This document shows, piece by piece, positions 51,904 through 61,700 of a stretch of DNA of 64,000 bases. The position numbers were made by a program, and so were the translations under genes. The first letter of the stretch is position 1. Each line of letters opens with the position of its first letter. Location of the stretch: assembly GCF_025146565.1 (NCBI RefSeq), contig NZ_CP102258.1, positions 1,116,001 to 1,180,000 of the forward strand. The letters are read 5' to 3'. The DNA comes from Bacteroides eggerthii (GTDB lineage Bacteria > Bacteroidota > Bacteroidia > Bacteroidales > Bacteroidaceae). Under the pieces are notes generated by a model. It searched no databases and was not told the DNA's origin. It worked only from the letters and a program-made list of their open reading frames with translations.

Positions 51904-53544
51904 CTAAGTTAATAATTTCCGTTTAGGATAGGGTAGTACTACAACAAATATCATGCAAAACAGACACGCATATAATGTCCAACCTGCCATTTCCTTGACT
52001 GCTGATAAAGTGGCTTGCACTTGAATACGTCCTTTTGTAGATATGGCTGCCATGTTAACGGCTTCTTGCTTGCTTTTTCCTTGATATTGCATCCCTTGTA
52101 CGGTTTGTGTGAATGAGGCGGATGCTTCGGGATGCATCATATCTACATTTTGGGCATAACGGGTAATGTAGTGTTGTTGCCGTTCTTGCAACACATTACT
52201 ATATAGGGCAGTTCCTATGCTGGGAGCGAGTACCATACGCACAGTGAGCATCGTACAAATCCATGAGGACAGGTATTTGTAGGGCATACGCTGGGTAGCA
52301 AAAGTCGGTATCAATGAATACAAGAGCATCATTCCAGTGGAACGAATGATAATGGGATATTTCATCCGTTCGTATAAACCGGCACCTTGAACCTCGAAGT
52401 ACATGAACATGGCGGATAGTCCTAAAAATAAGAATCCTGCGGCAAAGAGGTATTTAAAGTGCACTCCTTTTACACTGAGCCAGATAGTTGCAATGCCACC
52501 GATAAAATAGCCCAACATAGACCAGTTGCCCAATGTTGCGTTTTGATAGTTGTCCAGCTTCATTCCTATTCCCGTAAATACATTGACGAACATTGAACTG
52601 GAGTTCAGCACCATTAACAGAAAGTAGAACAGGAATCCGAAGCGGATAGTACGCAGCTTGAGGACATCGAATTGATAGTAGGGATTGCGCAGGGTTACTT
52701 CTATGTGGACAAATAGGATGCCTGCAACCACAGCGCCGACCGTAGCCCATTGGATTGTAGGATCGTCATACCAGTCGAGTACTTTGCCATAAGTAAGCAC
52801 ATAAGTGATGCACGTCAGTGTGATACAGAAGATGGAAGCGTTGCCAAATTGTTTGAAGTTGATAGGGAAACGACGGGTGGTATACTTATGATAAGGCATC
52901 GTGACGAATGTAATAAGGATGCAGAGTAACAGCAACCCCATCATGAAGTAATAAACATGCTGCCATTCGTATTCGTAGGTAAGCCATGCGGTAAGCGATG
53001 TACCCAACTGTCCCAATACCATAAAAAACAGATAAATGGCAGGTTGCGCAGCACTCCGTTCAATATCCAATTTATCCCATCCTTCGCCGGTGAGGGGCTC
53101 GTTGCCGGGAGTAATCTTTTCGGTTGCTTCCACATGGTCGGCGTATTTGATGAGAGTAAACAGATTGACCATCATCAGCACCATACGCAAAAATCCCATG
53201 AACAGACTACACAGTGCCAGCAGGAATATACTGTCTGTTTTGGCACAGATGTAACTGAAGATATACATCAGTGAAAATCCAGCGATGCACATCATTTTCT
53301 CCCTGCGGATACATACCAGCCGGTACAGGAAAGGGCAGAATGCCGCCATGCCTATGGATGTGGCGAAATTGGCAAACTGGATGTGTTCAGATATGATACC
53401 CAGACCGCTCATCATCTCAGTGCCGCTGGCAGAGTAAGTTCCGCCTACTGTGAGAATGGGTAGGAAGAACATGAACAGGATGATAATTCCTATCGGTTTA
53501 GGCACCCAGTTATAGAAAGGATAGTTTTTGGGATATGCGGGCAT
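51904..53544 (-). CDS. MFS efflux transporter, EmrB-like (14 spans)
   Basis: The 546-residue membrane protein has about fourteen hydrophobic segments and lies between an HlyD adaptor and an AraC regulator, the arrangement of EmrAB-TolC exporters. It diverges from typical EmrB in its first helices (GIIILFMFFLPILTVGGTYS) and resembles the Bacteroidota branch of this family. It should move a hydrophobic compound or drug out using the proton gradient. A long cytoplasmic insert around residues 140-165 (TEKITPGNEPLTGEGWDKLD) is notable. Confidence 0.85.
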   Translation of the reverse strand: MPAYPKNYPFYNWVPKPIGIIILFMFFLPILTVGGTYSASGTEMMSGLGIISEHIQFANFATSIGMAAFCPFLYRLVCIRREKMMCIAGFSLMYIFSYICAKTDSIFLLALCSLFMGFLRMVLMMVNLFTLIKYADHVEATEKITPGNEPLTGEGWDKLDIERSAAQPAIYLFFMVLGQLGTSLTAWLTYEYEWQHVYYFMMGLLLLCILITFVTMPYHKYTTRRFPINFKQFGNASIFCITLTCITYVLTYGKVLDWYDDPTIQWATVGAVVAGILFVHIEVTLRNPYYQFDVLKLRTIRFGFLFYFLLMVLNSSSMFVNVFTGIGMKLDNYQNATLGNWSMLGYFIGGIATIWLSVKGVHFKYLFAAGFLFLGLSAMFMYFEVQGAGLYERMKYPIIIRSTGMMLLYSLIPTFATQRMPYKYLSSWICTMLTVRMVLAPSIGTALYSNVLQERQQHYITRYAQNVDMMHPEASASFTQTVQGMQYQGKSKQEAVNMAAISTKGRIQVQATLSAVKEMAGWTLYACLFCMIFVVVLPYPKRKLLT

Positions 53545-53569
53545 TTCCTTAACAATTAATGATTGAAAA

Positions 53570-54661
53570 TCAGAGTTTGGCTTTCACTATTACCATCATA
53601 CCGGCAGCTAGTTTTTCGTTATCTTCTTTGGAAAGATTGGTGAAGTCGATGCGTACGGGTATGCGTTGTTGTATCTTAACGAAGTTGCCGGCAGAATTGT
53701 CAGTAGGAACCAATGAATATTTTGAGCCCGTTGCTCCAGAAATGGCGGTGATGGTACCTGTGAACTCTTTGTTGCTGATGGCGTCTACGGTGACAGATAC
53801 CTTTTGCCCTATATGCAGGTTCTCCACTTGAGTCTCTTTGTAATTGGCAACGATCCACTTTTGGGTGTCAGGGAGTATGTAGGTAATAGTTTGTCCGGCT
53901 GTAATGAACTGTCCTTCTTCCAATGCCCGGCGGCCTAATTTCCCGTCACAGGGAGCCACTACTACAGTGTAGGAAAGATTCAAACGTGCCATCTCTAAAG
54001 CGGCTGTCGCGCGTTGGATGGCAGCTTCTGTACTTTCACGACGGTGTGATACTTCATTTACTCCGGATAAAGCGGCTTTTTGTTGGCGTTTTGTCGCTTC
54101 CAACTTTTTGCGGGTGGCTTCATATTCCGTTTCTATCTGTTCGAGCTGTATGGGAGTCGCTGCATTTCTTTGCACCAGGTTCTGGTAGCGTTGGCGGTCT
54201 TTCTCCAGCTTGGCAAGACGGATCTCAATTTCGGAGATGGAAGCGTCGTATACGGAAGCGGTGGTCTGTGTGGTTTGTAGTGTGGCCCCGATTACGGTAG
54301 CGCCGGCTTGTGCGTCTTTTAGTGCGGCTTCGGCTTCCATTACGCGTATCTTATATTCGCGGTCGTCCAATACAAGGAGCGTATCGCCTTTATGTATCTC
54401 TTGATGCTCGGTAAAATAAATCTTCTTGATATAGCCTGACGCGCGCAGGTTGATGGGAGATATGTACTGCTCTATCTGTGCGTCATTGCTGGTTTCTGTG
54501 CGATTGTAGCTGAGGAAGAGACAAGCAACCTCTATTATTCCCCAAACGACAATTGCCACTCCCAACAAGCTGACTACGATTTGCCAGCAGCGTAGTTTAC
54601 GAAGTTTCTTAGCCTTTTCCTGATGTGTGTTCGATGTGTTATTTTTTTCTATTGCTTCCAT
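53570..54661 (-). CDS. EmrA/HlyD-type membrane-fusion protein
   Basis: The 363-residue protein has one N-terminal membrane anchor (about 29-50, WQIVVSLLGVAIVVWGIIEV). A lipoyl half follows (ISPINLRASGYIKKIYFTEH), then a long coiled-coil hairpin (about 110-215), the second lipoyl half with VVAPCDGKLGRRALEEGQFI, and a beta-barrel. It connects the MFS pump to the outer-membrane TolC protein. It lies 20 bases after the tolC gene and 25 before the MFS gene in transcription order. Confidence 0.9.
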   Translation of the reverse strand: MEAIEKNNTSNTHQEKAKKLRKLRCWQIVVSLLGVAIVVWGIIEVACLFLSYNRTETSNDAQIEQYISPINLRASGYIKKIYFTEHQEIHKGDTLLVLDDREYKIRVMEAEAALKDAQAGATVIGATLQTTQTTASVYDASISEIEIRLAKLEKDRQRYQNLVQRNAATPIQLEQIETEYEATRKKLEATKRQQKAALSGVNEVSHRRESTEAAIQRATAALEMARLNLSYTVVVAPCDGKLGRRALEEGQFITAGQTITYILPDTQKWIVANYKETQVENLHIGQKVSVTVDAISNKEFTGTITAISGATGSKYSLVPTDNSAGNFVKIQQRIPVRIDFTNLSKEDNEKLAAGMMVIVKAKL

Positions 54662-54681
54662 ATGATGATTTGATTAACTTG

Positions 54682-56007
54682 TTATTTAATTAATGAATCA
54701 ATTTGCCCTGTCAGTTTCAGTAGTAACAGAGTTGTTACCCGGTAACTGTAATGGGCACTGATGTAGTTGTTTTGTGCTTCGCTCATCTGCATTTCGTCTT
54801 GCAGAACTTCGGTCATAGAGGCAATCCCTTCGCGGTAACGCTCCATCGTAACTGTGTATACATCTTCTGCAAGCAGATAATTGTCTTTCTGCTTCTTGAA
54901 ATTACGCTGGTTATTCATCAGATCGTTAGTAGCATTTAAATACTGGGTTTGCAGATTTTTGCGGGTATTTTCTTGTGCTAGTTTTATGTTTTCAATGTCT
55001 ATTGCGGCTTTCCGGTTTTTGTAGCGTTTATCCAGTCCGTCGAAAATAGGAATACGCAGTGATACCCCCAGTCCGTAAGAACGGAACCAATGATTGGACG
55101 GTCCGGAGTGGAACCAATGATAGGCTTTGTCTGTATAAGCGGAGAACATCCAATTGGCAGTTAGGTTTAATGAAGGAATGTAGCCGTAACCAATCATCTT
55201 TTTTTGCTTTTCAGCCATTAACTTTTGCGATTGCAGCAATTGGAGCTCATACAGATTCTCGGATAGTCCGGTCAGTGTAACAGGAGTTATGTTTTCGGAG
55301 TTCACCGGAACTAAAGCTATCTGTGCGTCGGCAGGATAGTCCATAATATATTTCAGTAGGTTCAGTTGTTGTTCCTGCATTGCCTGAGCATTGTCATATT
55401 GTACTTTCAGATTTTCCAGATTGATATTAACACGTTTCACATCTACTTCCATAGCCATTCCATTATCGTGAAAAGCCATGGTGATGTTTTTCAGTTCTTC
55501 CAGCCGGGTTATGTTGGCTTTTATCAATGTGATTTGCTCAGTAGTGGTTTGTCCCAGATAATATATCTTACATATTTCCAGAATAAGATCTTCTCTCGCT
55601 TTTTCATAAGAAAGACGGTTCATCTCATCCATTACTTTGGCAATGGATACGGTGGTATAAAGCGTTTGGTTGTAAAGAGGCATTTGAAATTGCAAACCTG
55701 CGTTGGCGTTGTGTTGCAGGGTATAAGTTATGTTATACGGATTTCCATAGGCCGAACCGTCGGTGACAGATACGGGTGGATCTATATTGTCATTATAGTT
55801 GGCAAACCCATTGATTTGAGGTAACAGCTTTGCCCGATTCTCAGAAATTCCATATTTGCTTTTTTGCATATCCTTACGCTTGCTTTCCAATGACAGATTA
55901 TTCTCGATGCCTATCTCGAGACAATCTTTCAGTGTCAGAGTCTTTTGGGCATATACTTGGGCAGCCGACAAACAGAGAAAGGAAAAAATGAATAGTAGCT
56001 TTTTCAT
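54682..56007 (-). CDS. TolC-family outer-membrane protein (EmrAB-type operon)
   Basis: From ATG 56007 the 441-residue protein has a signal peptide ending VYAQ (about residue 21). The TolC-type start KTLTLKDCLEIGIENNLSLE follows, then two helical repeats (ENTRKNLQTQYLNATNDLMN in the second). It forms the outer-membrane exit duct. It is the first gene of the four-gene minus-strand operon tolC, HlyD, MFS, araC. An upstream ATG at 56031 is in frame but would put residues before the signal peptide. Confidence 0.9.
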   Translation of the reverse strand: MKKLLFIFSFLCLSAAQVYAQKTLTLKDCLEIGIENNLSLESKRKDMQKSKYGISENRAKLLPQINGFANYNDNIDPPVSVTDGSAYGNPYNITYTLQHNANAGLQFQMPLYNQTLYTTVSIAKVMDEMNRLSYEKAREDLILEICKIYYLGQTTTEQITLIKANITRLEELKNITMAFHDNGMAMEVDVKRVNINLENLKVQYDNAQAMQEQQLNLLKYIMDYPADAQIALVPVNSENITPVTLTGLSENLYELQLLQSQKLMAEKQKKMIGYGYIPSLNLTANWMFSAYTDKAYHWFHSGPSNHWFRSYGLGVSLRIPIFDGLDKRYKNRKAAIDIENIKLAQENTRKNLQTQYLNATNDLMNNQRNFKKQKDNYLLAEDVYTVTMERYREGIASMTEVLQDEMQMSEAQNNYISAHYSYRVTTLLLLKLTGQIDSLIK

Positions 56008-56028
56008 AATAATCACCAATAATTTGTG

Positions 56029-56036
56029 CAAAGTTA
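56029..56036 (-). promoter_or_regulatory. Putative -7 box of the EmrAB-type operon
   Basis: CAAAGTTA reads TAACTTTG on the minus strand, an exact TAnnTTTG, 21 bases before the ATG at 56007. This short distance supports that start over 56031, which would lie too close to the box. Confidence 0.5.
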
Positions 56037-56230
56037 GTGGCTTATTACGAAAGGATGCTATCCATATATAGACTGCTTGTGTTCATATTTTCCTTTTTCT
56101 TAGCTGTTTTAAGGATGTAAATGAGTAAAAAGCAACTGTTTTGAATTGCTGCTCCTGCTTAATAAATGATAATTATCGTCTTTCTTATGAAAAAAAATAA
56201 GTAGAAATGTATTTATCAAGTTTATTATAC

Positions 56231-56238
56231 TACCTTTG
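56231..56238 (+). promoter_or_regulatory. Putative -7 box of the RRM gene, with long leader
   Basis: TACCTTTG fits TAnnTTTG and is 125 bases before the RRM ATG, so the leader would be about 118 bases of pyrimidine-rich, AT-rich sequence. The 356-base gap 56008-56363 holds this box, the opposing operon promoter and no gene. Confidence 0.5.
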
Positions 56239-56363
56239 TCCCAGAGTTTGAGTTACGAATCATTATCGTATAGTTCTTCTTTTAATATATTATTAGTAAG
56301 CAGTCCTCTTCTTTAATTATCCTCCTCACTCCAATTTATTATTTATTTTATAACATTTTTAGA

Positions 56364-56663
56364 ATGAACATTTACATTTCAGGTTTAAGTTATGGCATTA
56401 ATAATGCTGACTTGACAAATTTATTTGCAGAGTTTGGAGAAGTTTCTTCAGCTAAAGTTATTTTCGATAGAGAAACCGGTAGATCCAGGGGATTTGCTTT
56501 TGTTGAAATGAACAATGATACAGAAGGGCAAAAAGCTATTGACGAGTTAAACGGTGTAGAGTATGACAATAAAGTTATTTCTGTAAGCGTTGCACGTCCT
56601 CGTGAAGAAAGACCGTCAAACGGCAGACCTCGTAGCGGTTATAATAACTCTAGAAGATACTAA
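56364..56663 (+). CDS. Single-RRM RNA-binding protein
   Basis: The 99-residue protein is one RNA recognition motif (about residues 1-80) with RNP2 (IYISGL, residues 3-8) and RNP1 (RGFAFVEM, about 43-50), followed by an Arg/Ser/Gly/Asn-rich tail (RPSNGRPRSGYNNSRRY). Such small proteins are common in Bacteroides and act on many transcripts post-transcriptionally; some affect PUL expression. Its own hairpin follows, and RNA helicase and cold-shock genes lie downstream on the same strand. Confidence 0.95.
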   Translation: MNIYISGLSYGINNADLTNLFAEFGEVSSAKVIFDRETGRSRGFAFVEMNNDTEGQKAIDELNGVEYDNKVISVSVARPREERPSNGRPRSGYNNSRRY

Positions 56664-56669
56664 TAAGAT

Positions 56670-56698
56670 AGAGGCAGGAAACTTGATTTTCTGCCTCT
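56670..56698 (+). terminator. Terminator-like hairpin after the RRM gene
   Basis: AGAGGCAG (56670-56677) pairs with CTGCCTCT (56691-56698), extended inward by a G-U and A-T pairs. It lies seven bases after the stop. The following sequence is AT-rich without a pure T-run. Confidence 0.6.
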
Positions 56699-56725
56699 CA
56701 AAATAATTTCTGTCTTTTTCATTTT

Positions 56726-56742
56726 AACGGAAGCGTTCCGTT
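56726..56742. repeat. Perfect palindrome upstream of the DEAD-box gene
   Basis: AACGGAA (56726-56732), GCG, TTCCGTT (56736-56742) form a 17-base dyad about 120 bases before the helicase ATG. It could be an operator or a leader-RNA hairpin. Confidence 0.5.
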
Positions 56743-56861
56743 CCACCACCTGCACCTTTCATTCTACAAAGATTTATAAGACTTTTGTATGAGCCACTTG
56801 AGTGAAGCGTGCTCAGATTATACTCATGCTAATGTTTTTAGCATACTCAAAAACAACATTT

Positions 56862-57980
56862 ATGACATTTAAAGATTTAAATATAACCGAATCGATTTTA
56901 AAAGCAATTGAAGAAAAAGGATATGTCAATCCTACTCCTATACAAGCAAAAGCGATTCCTGCACTATTAGTAGGAAAAGATATATTAGGCTGTGCGCAGA
57001 CTGGAACAGGAAAAACTGCGGCATTTGCCATTCCCATCATTCAACAGCTACAAGCTGATAAAAGCTTAAATAACAGTATTAAGGCTTTAATATTAACACC
57101 TACTCGTGAGCTGGCATTACAGATTAGCGAGTGTATAGATGACTATGCTAAATATACTCAGGTCCGCCATGGAGTTATCTTTGGAGGAGTAAATCAACGT
57201 ACACAAGTAAACATGTTGCATAAAGGAGTGGACATCTTGGTTGCTACTCCGGGTAGGCTGCTGGATTTAATGAATCAAGGATATGTTCGTTTGAATAATA
57301 TACAGCATTTCGTATTGGATGAGGCAGATCGTATGCTTGATATGGGTTTTATCCATGATATCAAACGTTTGTTGCCAAAACTTCCTAAAGAGAAACAAAC
57401 TTTATTGTTTTCAGCTACTATGCCTGATACAATTATTTCTCTTACAAACTCTTTGCTGAAGCAGCCGGTGAAGATTAGTATAACTCCTAAATCATCTACG
57501 GTAGATGCAATCGAACAGACTGTTTACTTTGTAGAAAAGAAAGAGAAAAGTAAATTACTAATTTCTATTTTGCATAAAACCCAAGGACAGTCGGTACTTG
57601 TCTTTTCACGTACTAAGCACAATGCAGACAGAATAGTTCGAGTGTTGGGCAAAGCCGGCATTGGCAGCCAAGCCATTCATGGAAACAAAAGCCAAAATGC
57701 ACGACAGTCAGCATTGGAAAACTTTAAATCAGGTAAGATACGTGTCATGATAGCTACTGATATTGCCGCTAGAGGTATTGACATCAATGAATTGCCATTG
57801 GTTATTAACTACGACCTTCCTGATGTTCCCGAAACTTATGTACATCGTATTGGACGTACAGGTAGAGCCGGAAATTCAGGAACGGCACTGAGCTTTTGCT
57901 CACAGGAAGAACGTAAGTTGGTCAACGATATTCAGAAGTTGACAGGAAAGAAACTCAGTAGGGCAGAACTTGCAATTTGA
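56862..57980 (+). CDS. DEAD-box ATP-dependent RNA helicase, RhlE-like
   Basis: From ATG 56862 the 372-residue protein carries the Q motif (GYVNPTPIQAKAIP), motif I (AQTGTGKT), Ia (PTRELALQI), II (DEAD in FVLDEADRMLDM), III (SAT) and VI (HRIGRTGRAG). The basic tail of longer RhlE proteins is absent. It unwinds RNA with ATP, and relatives act in cold adaptation and ribosome assembly. Upstream in-frame ATGs (56802 on) add a hydrophobic stretch not seen in relatives and are rejected. Confidence 0.95.
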   Translation: MTFKDLNITESILKAIEEKGYVNPTPIQAKAIPALLVGKDILGCAQTGTGKTAAFAIPIIQQLQADKSLNNSIKALILTPTRELALQISECIDDYAKYTQVRHGVIFGGVNQRTQVNMLHKGVDILVATPGRLLDLMNQGYVRLNNIQHFVLDEADRMLDMGFIHDIKRLLPKLPKEKQTLLFSATMPDTIISLTNSLLKQPVKISITPKSSTVDAIEQTVYFVEKKEKSKLLISILHKTQGQSVLVFSRTKHNADRIVRVLGKAGIGSQAIHGNKSQNARQSALENFKSGKIRVMIATDIAARGIDINELPLVINYDLPDVPETYVHRIGRTGRAGNSGTALSFCSQEERKLVNDIQKLTGKKLSRAELAI

Positions 57981-58042
57981 GGTTGCTTCTAAGTTTATTA
58001 TTTATTCAGTAATTATATATCTATTAATATAATATAAGTTCT

Positions 58043-58486
58043 ATGGCAAAATCCATGACAGTGGGAAAACGCGAAAATGAAAAGAAAAGACTTGCTAAGC
58101 GAGAAGAAAAATTAAAGCGGAAAGAGAACCGGAAAACCAATAAAAGCAGCATTGACGATATGATTGCTTATGTGGATGAATACGGAATGATTTCCTCGAC
58201 TCCCCCTGAGGAGAATGTTAAGAAGAAAGAGATTAATTTAGAAGAAATAATGATTGCCACTCCTAAAAAGGAGGATGAAGAACCGGTTATTCTGAGAGGA
58301 AGAGTTGAGTTTTTTAATGAGTCCAGAGGATTTGGGTTTATCAAAGATCTTTCCGGAGTTGAAAAATATTTCTTCCATGTGAATAACGTTGTTACGGAGA
58401 TCAAAGAAGGGAATGTTGTTACGTTTGATCTTGAGCGTGGAATAAAAGGGATGAATGCGGTTAACATTTGTTTGGAAAAGAAATAA
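58043..58486 (+). CDS. Cold-shock-domain protein with charged N-terminal extension
   Basis: The 147-residue protein has a cold-shock domain at about residues 82-147, with the nucleic-acid motifs RGFGFIKD (RNP1) and KYFFHV (RNP2-like). It is preceded by an 80-residue extension that starts with a Lys/Arg/Glu-rich helix (about residues 9-34, KRENEKKRLAKREEKLKRKE). The same type is found beside DEAD-box genes in other Bacteroides. It probably binds RNA as a chaperone. It follows the helicase gene by 62 bases and ends in a strong hairpin. Confidence 0.9.
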   Translation: MAKSMTVGKRENEKKRLAKREEKLKRKENRKTNKSSIDDMIAYVDEYGMISSTPPEENVKKKEINLEEIMIATPKKEDEEPVILRGRVEFFNESRGFGFIKDLSGVEKYFFHVNNVVTEIKEGNVVTFDLERGIKGMNAVNICLEKK

Positions 58487-58502
58487 TATACATCTTATAT
58501 TG

Positions 58503-58546
58503 AAATCGTCTCGCAAGATAAATTTACTTATCTTGCGAGACGATTT
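58503..58546 (+). terminator. Strong hairpin after the cold-shock gene
   Basis: Perfect 19-base arms at 58503-58521 and 58528-58546 (core TCGTCTCGCAAGATAA) enclose a six-base loop, 16 bases after the stop. The right arm ends ATTT and is followed by ATTTTG. Confidence 0.85.
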
Positions 58547-58755
58547 ATTTTGTATCATAAAATAGAAATGTTATTCTTTTGATACACAATTAAAATCGAA
58601 ACTGTAAATGGAAATCTATTATTAGGAAAAGCGCTTCAAGAGAGGAGTAATTGTATCTGTAATAACAGAATTAGCTGAGCTGAAAGAGATAAATTCCGAA
58701 AATATACATAATTATTTATTTAGAATTTTATTCTATAAAAAAGAAGATTTTTATT

Positions 58756-58763
58756 TATTTTTG
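58756..58763 (+). promoter_or_regulatory. Putative -7 box of the HTCS gene
   Basis: TATTTTTG fits TAnnTTTG, 17 bases before the ATG at 58781. The leader would be very short. The rest of the gap 58547-58755 is AT-rich, with no gene seen. Confidence 0.4.
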
Positions 58764-58780
58764 CAAAAAAGAAGCCAGCT

Positions 58781-61700
58781 ATGAAATACCTTTTTTTACT
58801 CTTAATATGTGTTTGTTGCTGTCTATTCGGCTATGCTCGCCCTGTCATCGTGTATGATGATGATAACTTATCGTGTAATCGTATTATTTCTTTGGAGCAG
58901 GATGCATATGGTTTTATATGGATTGCAACAGAAGACGGATTAAACAAGTTTGACGGCTATACATTTACCAACTATTTTCATGATGAAAGTGATTCTACCT
59001 CTATAGCGTGTAACTATATCAATAAGGTTTATTCGGACTCTCATCAAAGACTGTGGGTGGCAAGTAATAAAGGTATCCAGTATTATTTACCCCAACAAAA
59101 TGCTTTTAGAACTATTAAATTACCTGTTAATTCCAATCCTAATGTTACAGCTATAACAGAATTGCATAATGGTGATATTTGGATTGCCGCTTCCGGTTCT
59201 GGTTTGTATTCTATTAATTCCCATACAGACCAAGCTGAACAGTTGACTTGGATAGGAGAACATTGTGATTATTTGTATGTAAATTGTATTTATGAAGATA
59301 CAAAACATTATGTTTGGATTAGTTATCTTGGCAATCAGCTGGCTCGTATTTCTCTTGAGAGAAAAGAAATTGTTACTTATACACTACCACAGACTCCTTT
59401 CCCGAAAGTATATGGTATGAAAGAAGATGCTCAGGGTAATTTGTATCTTATTACTTACAATGATGTTTTGATGAAAACTCCTGAAAAAGAGAGCTTTCAG
59501 TCTGTACGTACTGCTGACAATCGAAACGTTGTTGCACGCGGCATCACCCAGACCAGTGATGGTAAACTGTGGGTAAATACAGTAAACAACGGGTTAATGT
59601 TTATTGATACAAAACAGAAACAATTATATCCTGAACGCGTATCCGGAAATACATTTGATGAGCTAACGTACGGAGAAATAGTGTGTTTTTTGGAGGATAC
59701 AGATGGTAATAAATGGTTGGCTTACCGTCGAAAAGGTTTAGTAATGGTACCTAATGAAGGAAAACTTTTTGAGTCTCTAAGTCTTACCGTATCACCAACT
59801 CAAGGATCTCCGACTATGATTTATCAAAGTTGTGACAATCATTTATGGGTAGGAAACTGGGACGGTTCGCTTCAACAACTGGACAGAGGAGGAAAACGAT
59901 TGAAGCAGTACAATCTTTCGCATTATCCTCGGACTGTTTATGAAAAAGAAGGAACTCTTTGGATAGGAAGTAACGATGGCGGAATTTATCAGCTGAATTT
60001 GCATACGGATAAACTTTATCAGACCTCTTTATTCGTTAATAAAAGTGTCAACAGGATTATTGAAGGGCGTGATCATATGCTTTATCTATCTTGTCCGGGT
60101 AATGGATTGGGCGTTTATAACCCAACTAATGGAGAGAGTACACTAATTTCTTACCAGACTCCTATGGAAAATCAAGTAACATTAGGAAATGATTGGATTA
60201 ATGATTTGCTGTGCGATAAAGATAGTCTTATTTGGATTGCTCATTTCCTGGGAGTAAGATGCTATGATACTTCTAAAAATATATTTTTAGATCTTCCTAT
60301 TAACCATGATTTGAAAAACTATGTATGCTATGAACTTTTGGAAGATAAAGACGGACGGCTATGGATTGGTACTAATAATGGTATTTATATTTATGATAAG
60401 CAAAAGCAAACTCTTCAGCACATAGGGAAAAAGGAGGGTATGCCTAGTAATGTTGTTTGTGGATTAGAAAAAGATACGCAAGGAAATATTTGGTGCAGTA
60501 CTTACAAAGGTATATGTCGTATTGAGCAGGAGAGTCACCGGGTAACAACTTATTATTCCGGAAATGGATTGAGAGATAAAGAATATATAATTGGCATGTC
60601 TTTACAAGATAATAATGGATACATTTATTTTGGTGGTCCTAGTGATATTATCCGTTTTATACCTGACAGTATTCAATTTGGTAAGCCGTTACATATTCCG
60701 GTTCTAACCAATTTATATGTAGATAATGTTTTGGTAAATGCTTCAAAGTCAGCTTTGTGTAAAAAGAAGCTGGCAGATACTTTGTCTGTCTATACAAATG
60801 AATTATATTTTGATCCTAAAAGTAATACTTATTCTTTTGAGTTTTCTACATTCAATTTTCATAATCGAAAGAATACTTATTTTAAGTATCGTTTAAGGGA
60901 ATTGGATGGCAACTGGAGTCATACATTACTTGGAGAGAACCGGATTACCTATAATTATTTACCACCGGGACAGTACACTCTTGAGGTACAAGCCTGCGAA
61001 AATAATATCTCGTCTCCTATACGTAATATATCCATTTATATCGCCTCACCTTGGTATCTTACTTCGTGGGCACTGGTTATTTATTTTGTTGGAGCAGTTA
61101 TGTTGATTCTAGGTTCTATAAACCTATATATTCGTCAGCAAAACCATAAAAGAAGAGATGAAATAAATGAAGAGAAAATACGCTTTTTCATTAATATAGC
61201 TCATGAGATACGTTCTCCATTGACATTGATTATAAATCCGTTGAATGAGCTACTCAAAAAAAGTACGGATTCTGGTATGTTAAAAATATTGAGAATGATG
61301 GAACATAATACTAATCGTATTATGAGTCTTATAAATCAGCTTCTTGATATTCGGCGTATTGATCAGGGACAAATGAAGATAAAATGTAGGGAGACTGATT
61401 TGATTAGTTTCATTGATGATATTTATGAGATATTCAGCTATCAAGCAATTAAGCGGAATATAAATTTTACTTTCAACCATACTTCCGAGAAACTCTTCGT
61501 TTGGATTGATGTGAAAAACTTTGATAAGATAATAATCAATTTGTTATCAAATGCATTTAAATACACTCCTGATGGTGGGGAAATAGAAATAGTACTTACT
61601 GCAAAAGAAGAGCTGAAAACAAATTCTCCATTGAGGAAATATGCTGAAATTTGTGTGCGGGATACCGGTAAAGGTCTTGATAAAAAAGAGATGGAAAAAG

